DNA of 64,000 nucleotides from Terriglobia bacterium (lineage in GTDB: Bacteria; Acidobacteriota; Terriglobia; Bryobacterales; Bryobacteraceae): the NCBI GenBank assembly GCA_020073305.1, contig JAIQFK010000007.1, forward strand, positions 1 through 64,000, written 5' to 3'. Of the stretch, positions 16,287 to 24,966 are shown one piece after another. Numbering within the stretch: position 1 is the first letter of the stretch; every line of letters begins with the position of its first letter. Position numbers and translations under genes: made by a program. A model generated the notes under the pieces. It ran no database searches and was not told where the DNA came from. It saw only the letters and a list, made by a program, of their open reading frames with translations.

Positions 16287-17624
16287 CTACGCCTTCTCGG
16301 GCCTTGCCCGGTTCTTGCGGATCGCGCCCTGGTCCTGTGCGGGTTCAGATTCGCACTCAATGGCGATCACGCTGACCGGCTCGTCCGGCGCCTTCTCCGG
16401 CAGGCCGGTGAGCTGCACGCGAAATTCTTCCTGCCTGAACTCCACGTTCTTGCCCGCGGGCAACAGCCGTGCCGATTTCACTTTCGTCGTGAGCCCGCCC
16501 AGGCTGACCGTTGAGCCGGGCCAGAAATGAACGTGCGTGTAGAGCGTGTTGCCCTTGCGGGTAAAATTGGCAAACAGCGATTCCTTCACTGCGCACCTCG
16601 GCGCGCCGTAGATGGTGTCTCCATACCTGGCGGTCCATTTGCCGACGTCGGTGAGAATCCGCACGGATTCCTCGGGAATGGAGCCATCCGGCTTGGGTCC
16701 GATGTTCAGCAGATAATTGCCGCCATCGCGCGCGCAGGTCACTAAGTTGCGGACGATGGTCTTGGGCGTCTTCCAGTCGTCATCCGCCTTGTGGTATCCC
16801 CAGCTTTCATTCATGGTCATGCAGGATTCCCAGTCGCGGTTCCCCTCCTCGGCGCGAACCTCCTGTTCGGGGGTGCCGAAATCGCCCGCCAGGCCATTGC
16901 GATTGTTGACCACGATGTCCGGCTGGAGTTGAAAAACCATGTCGTTCATCTTCTGTGATTCCCAGCCTTGGGGCGTTAGAGGCCAGTTGACGTCGTACCA
17001 GAGGATGTCGATCTTGCCGTAGTTGGTGAGCAGTTCCTTGATCTGACCGTGAATGTAGTCGACGAACCGCCGGCGCGCGGCTTCCTCAGTGGCGCACTTC
17101 GCTCCATCCGGATGGTGCCAGTCCATAAGCGAGTAGTAGAACCCGAAGCGCAGACCCTCCGCCCGCGCGGCCTCCACGAATTCTTTCGCCAGGTCGCGGC
17201 CCGGACCCTGTTTGGGAGCGCAATAATCGGTGAGCTTGGTATCGAAGTGGCAGAAGCCCTCATGGTGTTTGCTGGTCATCACCATGTACTTCATGCCGGC
17301 CTGTTTGGCCAGCCTGGCCCAATCGCGCGCGGCGTTCGGCTTCGGCTTGAATTTCTGGGCGAGCTGTTGGTATTCGGAGACCGGGATACCCTCCTGTTCC
17401 ATGGCCCACTCGTGCCGGCCGAGCACGCTGTACAGGCCCCAATGGACGAACATGCCGAACTTGGCTTCCCGCCACCATTGAATTCTCTTCTCGTGATTGG
17501 GCGGAGGAGTCAGGTCCCCTTTAGGGGCCGCGCTCTGCTCGGCGCCCTTCTCGCTGCGCGCGCAGCTCACCGTAGCCGCCGACGAAGCGAGTCCCAGCAT
17601 CGCCAGATAGTCCCGTCTTGTCAT
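16287..17624 (-). CDS. Alpha-L-fucosidase, GH29, exported
   Basis: A glycoside hydrolase of 445 residues. The N-terminus has a Tat-like signal (MTRRDYLAMLGLASSAATVSC); the cysteine at 21 may be lipidated, although the lipobox is weak. The GH29 barrel shows the HWG motif (61-63), SKHHEGFCHFDT (118-129) and the nucleophile Asp in DILWYDVNW (D211). A C-terminal beta domain follows. Members cleave terminal alpha-L-fucose from glycans with retention. The acid/base residue cannot be assigned by eye. The gene is the first in a same-strand run with the PQQ-propeller and TPR-propeller genes, suggesting a shared periplasmic role in glycan use. Confidence 0.92.
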   Translation of the reverse strand: MTRRDYLAMLGLASSAATVSCARSEKGAEQSAAPKGDLTPPPNHEKRIQWWREAKFGMFVHWGLYSVLGRHEWAMEQEGIPVSEYQQLAQKFKPKPNAARDWARLAKQAGMKYMVMTSKHHEGFCHFDTKLTDYCAPKQGPGRDLAKEFVEAARAEGLRFGFYYSLMDWHHPDGAKCATEEAARRRFVDYIHGQIKELLTNYGKIDILWYDVNWPLTPQGWESQKMNDMVFQLQPDIVVNNRNGLAGDFGTPEQEVRAEEGNRDWESCMTMNESWGYHKADDDWKTPKTIVRNLVTCARDGGNYLLNIGPKPDGSIPEESVRILTDVGKWTARYGDTIYGAPRCAVKESLFANFTRKGNTLYTHVHFWPGSTVSLGGLTTKVKSARLLPAGKNVEFRQEEFRVQLTGLPEKAPDEPVSVIAIECESEPAQDQGAIRKNRARPEKA

Positions 17625-17676
17625 GCAGCGATTCTATAGAAGGGCCGCGGACTTGTGCAAGAAGCTCAAGATCTGA

Positions 17677-17901
17677 GAACGTCAGCATCTGATCCGCGAC
17701 GGCAAGGAGCGGTTGGAGTCTAGAGAGCCTGGCGGCATCTGTAAACCGGCAACGAAGGCGCTGGGAGTAGTCTGCGCACTGCACGGCAGCAACGTGACGG
17801 AATCGAAAAGGGCGATTGAAAACTGGGTTGAGGCCGGGAAGCTCAGTGGCGCGGAACGCGATGCCCTGTGGCAGTTTTTCGAGTGGGAGCGAACACTATG
17901 A
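17677..17901 (+). other. Short open frame, possible gene remnant
   Basis: This stretch stays open for 74 codons after a TGA at 17674 but lacks a convincing ATG (TTG at 17713 only) and a ribosome site. The last third, ESKRAIENWVEAGKLSG followed by AERDALWQFFEWERTL, looks like genuine amphipathic helical protein, whereas the beginning does not. It abuts the convergent toxin-antitoxin genes, so it may be what is left of a former accessory gene. I do not recognise a family. The rest of the 288-bp gap (17625-17912) shows nothing else. Confidence 0.25.
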
Positions 17902-17912
17902 TCCGAGCCTTG

Positions 17913-18281
17913 TCATGCAATGTTGTCGAGACTGACGCCCAGCGCGCCGGCGAGCTTCTTGAGCGTGGCAATCCCGCCCTTTTTGTGCCCTGCTTCGATG
18001 GCGGCAATCATGGGCCGGGAGACGTGGGACCGTTTCGCAAGTTCCGCCTGGGTCATCTCGCGATACTCGCGCCATATTTTCACTGTGTCTTCGCCCGCAA
18101 GACGGCGCTCGGTGATCTCCAGCGGTATGACCTCGTCTTCGCCGCGCTCAAGGCGAGCCTTGGCGCGATCATAGGCTTTCACATCGGCAAGCATTTCGGA
18201 ATCGTCCATAAGTTTCTGCAAGTCGTGCACGGGGATTACCGCAAACTCTTTGCCGTTCCGGGTGATCTTGTCAATACGCAT
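17913..18281 (-). CDS. XRE-family antitoxin (HigA-like)
   Basis: A protein of 122 residues. The N-terminal half is acidic and charged (LADVKAYDRAKARLERGEDEV), as expected for a toxin-binding region. The C-terminal half is an XRE/Cro helix-turn-helix (EYREMTQAELAKRSHVSRPMIAAIEAGHKKGGIATLKKLAGAL). It should neutralise the RelE-like toxin and repress the operon. The ATG at 18281 overlaps the toxin TGA by one base (TGATG), so the genes are coupled, in the toxin-first order typical of higBA. Candidate operators lie upstream of the toxin gene. Confidence 0.9.
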   Translation of the reverse strand: MRIDKITRNGKEFAVIPVHDLQKLMDDSEMLADVKAYDRAKARLERGEDEVIPLEITERRLAGEDTVKIWREYREMTQAELAKRSHVSRPMIAAIEAGHKKGGIATLKKLAGALGVSLDNIA

Positions 18282-18535
18282 CAATATATTCCTCCTCTCG
18301 CTCCCACTTCTAAAACCAGCATCACAAGGCGGTCATCATGGAGTTCATAAATGACGCGCCAGTCGCCCACCCGCAGCCTGTATCCTTCGCGCCCCTGAAG
18401 TCTTGTCAGGTTATTGTTCGGGGTATAAGGATTGACCGCAACCTCCTTGATCTTCGTCACAATCCTCTTCTGCCAGTTCACCGGAAGCTTGGCGAGGGCT
18501 TTATCGAAGGATTTTGTGGTGACGACCGTGTACAT
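18281..18535 (-). CDS. RelE/ParE-family toxin
   Basis: A protein of 84 residues. The sequence MYTVVTTKSFDKALAKLP, the PYTPNNNLTRLQGREGYRLRVGDWRVIYELHDDRLVMLVLEVGARGGIY core and the length match the RelE/ParE superfamily, in which the RxGxxRVIY segment and a C-terminal strand form the active or binding site. RelE members cleave mRNA on the ribosome; ParE members poison gyrase. The LQGREGYRLRVGDWRVIYE pattern favours the RelE side. It is followed by its XRE antitoxin with a one-base overlap. The gene is complete. Confidence 0.9.
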   Translation of the reverse strand: MYTVVTTKSFDKALAKLPVNWQKRIVTKIKEVAVNPYTPNNNLTRLQGREGYRLRVGDWRVIYELHDDRLVMLVLEVGARGGIY

Positions 18536-18543
18536 GGGTCAAT

Positions 18544-18597
18544 TGTTACTATTGGCAACACCCCCGGTGAAGCAGAACACTGTTACTTTAAGTAACA
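18544..18597. promoter_or_regulatory. Palindromes upstream of the toxin-antitoxin operon
   Basis: TGTTACTT-T-AAGTAACA at 18581-18597 is a perfect 8-1-8 inverted repeat. A second, degenerate copy, TGTTACTA...GCAACA, lies at 18544-18560, nearer to the toxin ATG at 18535. Two related dyads in the promoter region are what conditional cooperativity of an XRE antitoxin-toxin complex would use. The dyads are seen in the sequence; binding is inferred. Confidence 0.6.
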
Positions 18598-18692
18598 ATT
18601 CTAGCAGATCGCCGAACTGCCGGGGGCAGCGGCCGCTCCGCTCCATTTGTGCAGCGGGTCAACCATTAGCTAAATTAGGGTTAGGGTGTTCT

Positions 18693-18887
18693 ATGACTGC
18701 CACAGAAGTGCAAGTTTCACTGACGGCGGATGATCTCGCCCTGCTCATCGAGCTCGTAGAGCGCGAACAGGGCGAATTGCCCACCGAGATTCACCACACG
18801 CGAACGCGCGTAATGCGCGACAAGTTGCATCATCGGCAACAGAAGCTGGAAGATCTGATGGTACGCCTTCGATCAATTTCCAGTTGA
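18693..18887 (+). CDS. Small hypothetical protein (64 residues)
   Basis: It starts at ATG 18693 after TAGGG (18680-18684), a fair ribosome site. The product (MTATEVQVSLTADDLALLIE...) is mostly amphipathic helix, with an acidic first half (LTADDLALLIELVEREQGELP) and a basic His/Arg-rich second half (HHTRTRVMRDKLHHRQQKLEDL), so it could be a coiled-coil dimer. There is no membrane segment or recognisable domain. It sits between the toxin-antitoxin promoter and the convergent hppA gene, ending 10 bp from it. Similar tiny proteins of this form are common in Acidobacteriota. The function is unknown. Confidence 0.6.
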   Translation: MTATEVQVSLTADDLALLIELVEREQGELPTEIHHTRTRVMRDKLHHRQQKLEDLMVRLRSISS

Positions 18888-18897
18888 TGGAAAACGT

Positions 18898-21366
18898 TCA
18901 GCGCACAGCTACCGGCTCGCGCCGATCGGTGCTCTCTTCGGTGCGTTTTGAGTCGCCCGAACTTTCGATCCGCATTCCGTAGAAGCTGCGGTAGACGAAA
19001 AACATCGATACCACCAGGAAAATCACGGCGAAGATGTCGCTCACAACGCGGCCTTGCTGACGGGTCAAAGAGACGGCCAGCTCCACGGCGAGCAAGCCGA
19101 ACAGCGTCGTGAACTTGATGATGGGGTTCAGAGCCACGGAGCTGGTGTCCTTGAACGGATCGCCGACGGTGTCGCCCACCACGGTGGCCGCGTGCAACTC
19201 CGTGCCCTTGGCGTGCAGCTCAGTTTCCACGATCTTCTTCGCGTTGTCCCACGCGCCGCCGGCATTGGCCATGAAAAAGGCCTGGTACAGGCCGAACAGA
19301 GCGATGGAGATCAGATAACCGACAAAGTAGAACGGCTCGAAGAACGCGAAAGCCAGCGTGGCGAAGAATACGGTGAGAAAGATGTTCAGCATGCCCTTCT
19401 GCGCGTACTGCGTGCAAATAGCCACCACTTTCTTGGAATCCGACACAGAGGCTTTGGTGGCGCTCTCCAGGTGGATGTTGCGCTTGATGAACTCGACCGC
19501 GCGATAAGCTCCCGTGGTGACGGCCTGAATGCTTGCGCCCGTAAACCAGTAGATGACCGCACCACCTGTGATGAGCCCGAGCAGGAACGGCGGATGCAGA
19601 ATGGAGAGCTTGTCGAGGTTGGTGGTCAACTTGTCGGTTAATGCCACGATCGTCGAAAAGATCATGGTCGTAGCGCCCACCACAGCCGTGCCGATCAGCA
19701 CAGGCTTGGATGTGGCCTTGAAGGTGTTGCCCGCGCCGTCATTCTCCTCGAGGTTGGCCTTGGATCGGTCGAACTGCGGCTCGAATCCAAAGTCCTTTTT
19801 GAGCGATTCCTTGATGTGCGGAATCTCTTCGATCATGGACAGCTCGTAAATGGACTGCGCATTGTCCGTCACCGGACCGTAACTGTCGACCGCGATGGTC
19901 ACCGGACCCATGCCCAGGAAGCCGAACGCGACCAGGCCGAACGCGAACACCGCCGGCGCCACCATGAGGCTCCCGAGCCCCGCGGTGCTGACCATGTAGG
20001 CAAGGCTCATCAAGATGAGGACTGTGAAGCCGAGCCAGTAGCCGCTGAAGTTTCCGGCCACCAGACCGGACAGAATGTTGAGCGATGCACCGCCTTCGCG
20101 CGAGCTGGTTACGATCTCACGCACGTGCCGCGATTGGGTCGAAGTGAAGACCTTCACGAACTCCGGAATCACCGCACCCGCCAGCGTGCCGCAACTGATG
20201 ACGCTGGAGAGTTTCCACCACAGCGAGGTATCGCCCCCTAAATCCGGAATCATGAACGAGCTCAGTACGTATGTCAGCCCGATCGAAAGAACGGAGGTCA
20301 GCCACACCAGCGTGGTCAGCGGCGCCTCGAAGTTCATCTTGTCTGCGTTGCTGTACCGCGCTTTCGCGATCATCCCGTTGATGAAATAGCTGACCCCCGA
20401 GGCCACCACCATCATGATGCGCATGGAGAAAATCCAGACCAGCAGTTGGACCTGGACCATGGGATCCTTGACCGCCAGGATAATGAAAGTGATCAGCGCG
20501 ACGCCCGTTACGCCGTAGGTCTCGAAGCCGTCGGCCGAGGGGCCCACCGAGTCGCCTGCGTTGTCGCCCGTGCAGTCGGCGATCACGCCGGGGTTGCGCG
20601 CATCGTCCTCTTTGATTTTGAAAATAATCTTCATCAGATCCGAACCGATGTCGGCGATCTTCGTGAAAATACCGCCCGCGACGCGCAACGCGGCCGCGCC
20701 CAGCGATTCGCCGATCGCGAATCCGATGAAGCAGGGGCCAGCCAGGTTTCCAGGAATGAAGAGCAGAATGAAGAGCATGATTAGCAGCTCGACCGAGATC
20801 AGCAGCATGCCGATGCTCATGCCGGCCTGCAGCGGGATCTCGTAGCACGGGAACGGTTTGCCGCGCAGGCTGGCGAAGGCCGTGCGCGAGTTGGCGAACG
20901 TATTCACGCGCATGCCGAAAGCCGCCACCCCGAAGCTGCCCGATATTCCGACTACGCTGAACAGCAGAATGATGATGACTTTATACGCCGCAAATTCCTG
21001 CAGGAAGCCGAAATAGAAGACGATGATGGCGCCAATGAAACACTCCAGCAAAATCAGGAATTTGCCTTGTGTCAGCAGGTAGGTCTTACACGTCTCATAA
21101 ATCAGCTCGGAGACTTCGCGCATCGACTGGTGCACCGGCATGTTGCGCAGCCGGACGAAAATCGCCAGTCCGAAAAGGAACCCCAGCGCGCTGACCGCCA
21201 GGCCCGCCAGCAGCAGATTGTGGCCGCCGATCCCCCCGAGAAATGAGGCCGAGTTCAGATCCGGCAGTGTGAGGTTCGCCTCACCGCCGTGCTCCTGCGG
21301 CTGGGCCATCATCGGCGCCGCTAGCGCAGCCGCCAGCAGAATGCCCTTAACCTTCTCTAGAAACAT
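18898..21366 (-). CDS. hppA: Membrane-bound proton/sodium-pumping pyrophosphatase
   Basis: An integral membrane pump of 822 residues with about sixteen helices. It couples PPi hydrolysis to ion export. Substrate motifs are present: DIGSDLMK (239-246), EDDARNPGVIAD (253-264), GDNAGD (267-272) and the late GDTVGDPFKD. The segment GNTFKATSK places Lys at residue 550, the position that distinguishes K+-independent pumps (Lys) from K+-dependent ones (Ala). Around these sites the sequence departs from the usual GDNVGDCAGMAADLFE pattern (here GDNAGDSVGPSADGFE), so it belongs to a divergent branch and its ion is uncertain. The start is supported by GAGGAGGT (21373-21380) six bases before the ATG. Confidence 0.95.
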   Translation of the reverse strand: MFLEKVKGILLAAALAAPMMAQPQEHGGEANLTLPDLNSASFLGGIGGHNLLLAGLAVSALGFLFGLAIFVRLRNMPVHQSMREVSELIYETCKTYLLTQGKFLILLECFIGAIIVFYFGFLQEFAAYKVIIILLFSVVGISGSFGVAAFGMRVNTFANSRTAFASLRGKPFPCYEIPLQAGMSIGMLLISVELLIMLFILLFIPGNLAGPCFIGFAIGESLGAAALRVAGGIFTKIADIGSDLMKIIFKIKEDDARNPGVIADCTGDNAGDSVGPSADGFETYGVTGVALITFIILAVKDPMVQVQLLVWIFSMRIMMVVASGVSYFINGMIAKARYSNADKMNFEAPLTTLVWLTSVLSIGLTYVLSSFMIPDLGGDTSLWWKLSSVISCGTLAGAVIPEFVKVFTSTQSRHVREIVTSSREGGASLNILSGLVAGNFSGYWLGFTVLILMSLAYMVSTAGLGSLMVAPAVFAFGLVAFGFLGMGPVTIAVDSYGPVTDNAQSIYELSMIEEIPHIKESLKKDFGFEPQFDRSKANLEENDGAGNTFKATSKPVLIGTAVVGATTMIFSTIVALTDKLTTNLDKLSILHPPFLLGLITGGAVIYWFTGASIQAVTTGAYRAVEFIKRNIHLESATKASVSDSKKVVAICTQYAQKGMLNIFLTVFFATLAFAFFEPFYFVGYLISIALFGLYQAFFMANAGGAWDNAKKIVETELHAKGTELHAATVVGDTVGDPFKDTSSVALNPIIKFTTLFGLLAVELAVSLTRQQGRVVSDIFAVIFLVVSMFFVYRSFYGMRIESSGDSKRTEESTDRREPVAVR

Positions 21367-21640
21367 GTAAAAACCTCCTCATGACATCGATTGACTCGGT
21401 CCACCCAGGGGTTATGTAACTAGTATGTACAATCCCATCAAGCTTTTTCTCGGGCTAAACCACTTGAGAACCGCCCGAACCACAGGCGTCTGGACGCAAG
21501 AGACTCTGATTCTTGCACGAACCGTGCCGACCATTGCCGGTTAGACCGCCATCGCCGCTTTTGCTGAACAATCCTCGACGTATGCCCGGCCGAATAGTCG
21601 AATGTTAGCGAAAAATGATGGATAAGAAAAGCGGTTAAAC

Positions 21641-21656
21641 TGGGTGGTTTCACCCA
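21641..21656. repeat. 16-bp hairpin motif, copy 1, in a 321-bp non-coding gap
   Basis: TGGGTG-GTTT-CACCCA can form a 6-bp stem with a tetraloop. Its exact reverse complement occurs at 29933-29948. A second small dyad, GTAGCG...CGCTAC, follows at 21660-21677. The rest of the interval 21367-21687 holds only the hppA ribosome site and no open frame I would support. Confidence 0.5.
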
Positions 21657-21687
21657 CATGTAGCGAAAAACCGCTACGTGGAAGCTA

Positions 21688-22560
21688 TCATACCGCAACC
21701 GTGTGACGGGTGGCGTCTGGTCTCCCGGCGTAGTATCGCTCACACTCCGCCTCACGCCCCCGAACGATCCGTTTGCCTTTCAACGACCCCTGATGGCTGG
21801 TAATCACCGTGCACTGCCGGTCGCCGCCTTTGCCGTCGTGGTACAGAATGACCCAATCGCGCGTTTTTCCCAGCTTGTGCGCCCGCGCGGTGTTCGAAAA
21901 CATGGCCGTGTACTCCCGGGCTCCGCGGAATGTATGCAAGACCGGCAGCCACGGTTCACGCGCCGGGTTGAAACGTCTGGGCGTAATCCGGCGCAGTGTC
22001 CCTGCCTCGGCCAGTTCGCGATACTCCCGGTCCACATCCAGCAGTTCTTCAACGGGCACTTCAGCCGGCGCAGAGGGCGCTACTGGCTCGCGCACTCTCC
22101 CCAGCCGGGTTGCCAGTGAATCGATGATTCCCGCAACGGTCTTCTGCCCCAGGCCGGAGATTTCCTCCAGCCGGCCGTCATTGGCCGCCGCTTCGAGTTC
22201 CTCTAGCGTGTCGATGCCAAGGTCGTGATGCAATCGCGCCGCTTGCACCTGGCCGATTCCCGGAACCGACATGAGCAATTCGACAGGATCCGCTTCGCCT
22301 CGCAGGCGCTCCAGAATGGGCAGCCTTCCCGTGAGAAGGAGAATGCGAATCGCCGTCGCGAGATGGTCGCCAATGCCAGGAAGTTCCCTCAGCCCGTCGA
22401 TGCCCTGCCGCTCGAAGAGATCAGACACCGGCGTGGGCAGGTGCCGCACCGTACCTGCCGCGCGCCGATATGCTTGGACGCGATAGAAACTTGCGCCCTG
22501 TTCATTCAACAGGCTCGCCACTTCGTCCAGCCGCCTTGCGATCTGGTCGTTAAGCAGCAC
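21688..22560 (-). CDS. Helix-hairpin-helix protein with PolX-type N-terminal domain
   Basis: A protein of about 290 residues. The N-terminal part (NDQIARRLDEVASLLNEQGASFYRVQAYRRAAGTV) is the 8-kDa-type domain of family X DNA polymerases. Three helix-hairpin-helix motifs follow: LRELPGIGDHLATAI, LMSVPGIGQVQAARL and LEEISGLGQKTVAGI. The polymerase nucleotidyltransferase and PHP exonuclease domains are absent. Instead a domain of about 110 residues (LHTFRGAREYTAMFSNTARAHKLGKTRDWVILYH...) ends the protein. DNA binding or a role in repair is likely; catalysis is not. The start is uncertain: GTG at 22560, or TTG at 22578; neither has a clear ribosome site. Confidence 0.8.
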   Translation of the reverse strand: MLLNDQIARRLDEVASLLNEQGASFYRVQAYRRAAGTVRHLPTPVSDLFERQGIDGLRELPGIGDHLATAIRILLLTGRLPILERLRGEADPVELLMSVPGIGQVQAARLHHDLGIDTLEELEAAANDGRLEEISGLGQKTVAGIIDSLATRLGRVREPVAPSAPAEVPVEELLDVDREYRELAEAGTLRRITPRRFNPAREPWLPVLHTFRGAREYTAMFSNTARAHKLGKTRDWVILYHDGKGGDRQCTVITSHQGSLKGKRIVRGREAECERYYAGRPDATRHTVAV

Positions 22561-22629
22561 TTTACGGCAATAGTGCAATTCTCAGACCACAGGGGCCATC
22601 GCCGGCCAAATCCGATTTGATCTAAACTG

Positions 22630-23913
22630 ATGGCGGGAGATTCAGGTCTGCAACTCTATCAGTTGGTCCCGCCGGAAGGATTGAAAATTGTCCTGGTGCT
22701 CTTTCTTTCCTTCCTCGTCGGGCTGGAGCGGGAAGAGCACAAAGCCGCAGCCGAACACTACGCCTTCGGCGGCGTGCGTACCTTCCCCCTGATTGGATTG
22801 CTCGGCTATTCCTTGGCTTTTCTGTCCGGTCCCCAGTTGCTGCCGTTCACGCTGGGCCTCGCAGTGGTCGCCGCGTTCCTGTGGCTGTCCTATCGTCACA
22901 AACTGGCCACTGCCGCTACGGCCGGCGTCACTTCCGAGATGTCGGGCCTTACCATCTACGTGGTGGGGGCGCTGGTCTTTCACGAACAGTTCTGGATCGC
23001 CACCACGCTCAGCGTGGCCAGCATGCTGCTGCTGGAGTTGAAAGTGGGATTGGAGAGTCTCACCAAGCTCATCGCTCCGGACGAGATTCTCACGTTCACG
23101 AAGTTCCTGCTTCTCTCGGCGGTGATTTTGCCGGTCCTGCCGAATAAGGAGTTCGGCCCGTTCCAGATCAACCCATTCAAGACCTGGCTGGTGGTGGTAG
23201 CCGTCAGCGCGGTTTCCTACGGCAGCTACGTGCTCCAGGGCGTAACCAAAGGGCACGGCGGAGTGATCCTGACGGCGCTCCTGGGCGGGGCTTATTCATC
23301 GACCGTCACCACGGTTGCGCTTGCCAGGAGAGCTTCGCGGGAACAGCACTGTCATTTGTTCGCCGGTGGAACGCTCATGGCCTCCGGTGTCATGTATCTG
23401 CGCCTGATCGCACTCGTGGGCCTGTTCAACAGAGACTTGATGGCCATTCTGGCGCCGTCGTTCGCCGTGCTTGCCTTGTCGGCTGCCGGCGGAGGCTGGC
23501 TCTGGACCCGGTTGCCCGACCCGGATGCTGGCGAGGTCAAGCGGGAATATGAGCCGAGAAATCCGCTCGAGTTGCGCGCCGCTTTTCTCTTCGCGCTTCT
23601 GTTCCTGGCCATGCTGGTGGCCACCCGCCTCGCCGCCGTCTTCCTGGGAAAGGCCGGTGTGTACGCTTTGGGGGCCGTCATGGGAGTTGCCGATGTAGAT
23701 CCCTTCCTGATGGGCATGACGCAATCCGCCGGCACCGTCACGCCGTTATCGGTAGCGGCGGCGGGAATTCTGATTGCCGCAGCCAGTAACAACGTCGCAA
23801 AAGGGATCTATGCGTATATGCTGGCCGACCGGCAGACCGGCAGGCAAAGCCTCGTGCTCCTGGTAGCGCTAGCGGTGTTGGGCCTGACACCGCTCGTCTG
23901 GCTGGCGCGGTAA
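22630..23913 (+). CDS. MgtC/SapB-DUF4010 family membrane protein
   Basis: An integral membrane protein of 427 residues with about eleven predicted helices. The N-terminal module (about residues 15-140) has the MgtC/SapB hallmarks LVGLEREEH, GGVRTFPLIGLLG and the TSEMSGLTIYVVGALVF segment. The C-terminal module is DUF4010-like (GHGGVILTALLGGAYSSTVTTVALARR ... NVAKGIYAYMLADRQTG). MgtC-type proteins are tied to magnesium homeostasis and membrane potential, but this longer class has no assigned transport activity. It is divergent from the helix-hairpin-helix gene and convergent with the repeat-protein gene 8 bp beyond. Confidence 0.85.
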   Translation: MAGDSGLQLYQLVPPEGLKIVLVLFLSFLVGLEREEHKAAAEHYAFGGVRTFPLIGLLGYSLAFLSGPQLLPFTLGLAVVAAFLWLSYRHKLATAATAGVTSEMSGLTIYVVGALVFHEQFWIATTLSVASMLLLELKVGLESLTKLIAPDEILTFTKFLLLSAVILPVLPNKEFGPFQINPFKTWLVVVAVSAVSYGSYVLQGVTKGHGGVILTALLGGAYSSTVTTVALARRASREQHCHLFAGGTLMASGVMYLRLIALVGLFNRDLMAILAPSFAVLALSAAGGGWLWTRLPDPDAGEVKREYEPRNPLELRAAFLFALLFLAMLVATRLAAVFLGKAGVYALGAVMGVADVDPFLMGMTQSAGTVTPLSVAAAGILIAAASNNVAKGIYAYMLADRQTGRQSLVLLVALAVLGLTPLVWLAR

Positions 23914-23921
23914 GCCACGCT

Positions 23922-24950
23922 TTAAGGGGATTTTCGCTGGAGGCGGTTTACGGCTGCCCGCGACACATAGTCCACTGGGTCGCGTGACAGTTCGGTTAGC
24001 AGCGTTGTATCCGCGGATGGATTCACAGCTACGCCCTGACGCACCAGCGGGTCCTCATGTTTGGCCAGTTCTCGTAAAACCGGCAAAGGAGTGTTGGGGT
24101 TGTAGGCCAAGCCGTGGGCCACATACTTGTCTTTCGTGCGCGGGAGCGCTTCCAGCAGATCCACCGGGGCGCTGGGGTTGCCCGCCAGGCTCCAATGAAC
24201 CAGGTATGAGTCATTGGGTGCGCACTTGTGGCGCAAGATCGCTTCCGGCGTGCGCTTATCGGCGCACACATCCGCCAGCACGTAGTCATCCGGCGAGGCC
24301 GCCAATATCACCAGAGTCTCGACCGGGCTGTTCGGATTACGCACGACCTTGCGCATCACGGCCAGTTGATCGCGGTCGAACATGTTAATCCATTCGCGGC
24401 GTTTGTGATGCAACGCAGGGTCGGGATCACGGGCAATGCGTAGCAGAGAGTCCGTGGGCGTCTTGGCGTTTGCGGCAATTGCCGACAACAGGAAGGTGTC
24501 CTTGGCCGCGCGGTTCTCTTCCGCCGCGGCGGCCAGCGCCTCGGGATTTTCTGCCTGCTGGTAGCGGTGGAATGCCTGGATGCGGCGTGCCTGGTGGAAA
24601 GCGTAGATGAAACCGAAGGCCAACAGCGCCATCGAGGCCGCGGCGAGAGCGCCGGCCCGCACCCCTTGCCGCATGCGCTCGCGCACGTGCACGGCATGAA
24701 AGGCCGCAAAACCCACGACTGCCCCCGCGGCGCCGCCGAAGACCATGGCAAAGGGCACAAAAAGAATCCCTATGGCCGCCGTCGACGAAGTGGAATGGAA
24801 GATGCCGTAAAGGGTTAAGACGGCGACCGCGGCCGCACCCCCAACGGCGCCGCTGACTATCCAGCGCGTAATGGGCCGGCGCCAGAACGTGCGGGCGAGT
24901 AATAACAACGCAACGAGAGCGGCAATCGGAAGAACAAAAAAGTAGCTCAA
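23922..24950 (-). CDS. Membrane protein with HEAT/LRV-like repeats
   Basis: A protein of 342 residues. Three or four N-terminal membrane helices (residues 3-25, 35-50, 55-85 and 95-115) are followed by a soluble alpha-solenoid. The repeats are about 25 residues long with a recurring NPxxP...L..LA..........VA pattern: RNPNSPVETLVILAAS, NPSAPVDLLEALP, NPNTPLPVLRELAKHEDPLVRQGVAVNP and SADTTLLTELSRDPVDYVSRAAV. Leucine-rich-repeat-variant and HEAT-like folds of this type mediate protein contacts. The partner is unknown. It starts 16 bp after the stop of the convergent-spaced protease gene downstream on the same strand. Confidence 0.75.
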   Translation of the reverse strand: MSYFFVLPIAALVALLLLARTFWRRPITRWIVSGAVGGAAAVAVLTLYGIFHSTSSTAAIGILFVPFAMVFGGAAGAVVGFAAFHAVHVRERMRQGVRAGALAAASMALLAFGFIYAFHQARRIQAFHRYQQAENPEALAAAAEENRAAKDTFLLSAIAANAKTPTDSLLRIARDPDPALHHKRREWINMFDRDQLAVMRKVVRNPNSPVETLVILAASPDDYVLADVCADKRTPEAILRHKCAPNDSYLVHWSLAGNPSAPVDLLEALPRTKDKYVAHGLAYNPNTPLPVLRELAKHEDPLVRQGVAVNPSADTTLLTELSRDPVDYVSRAAVNRLQRKSP

Positions 24951-24966
24951 TCCCCCTGCTCCCAGG

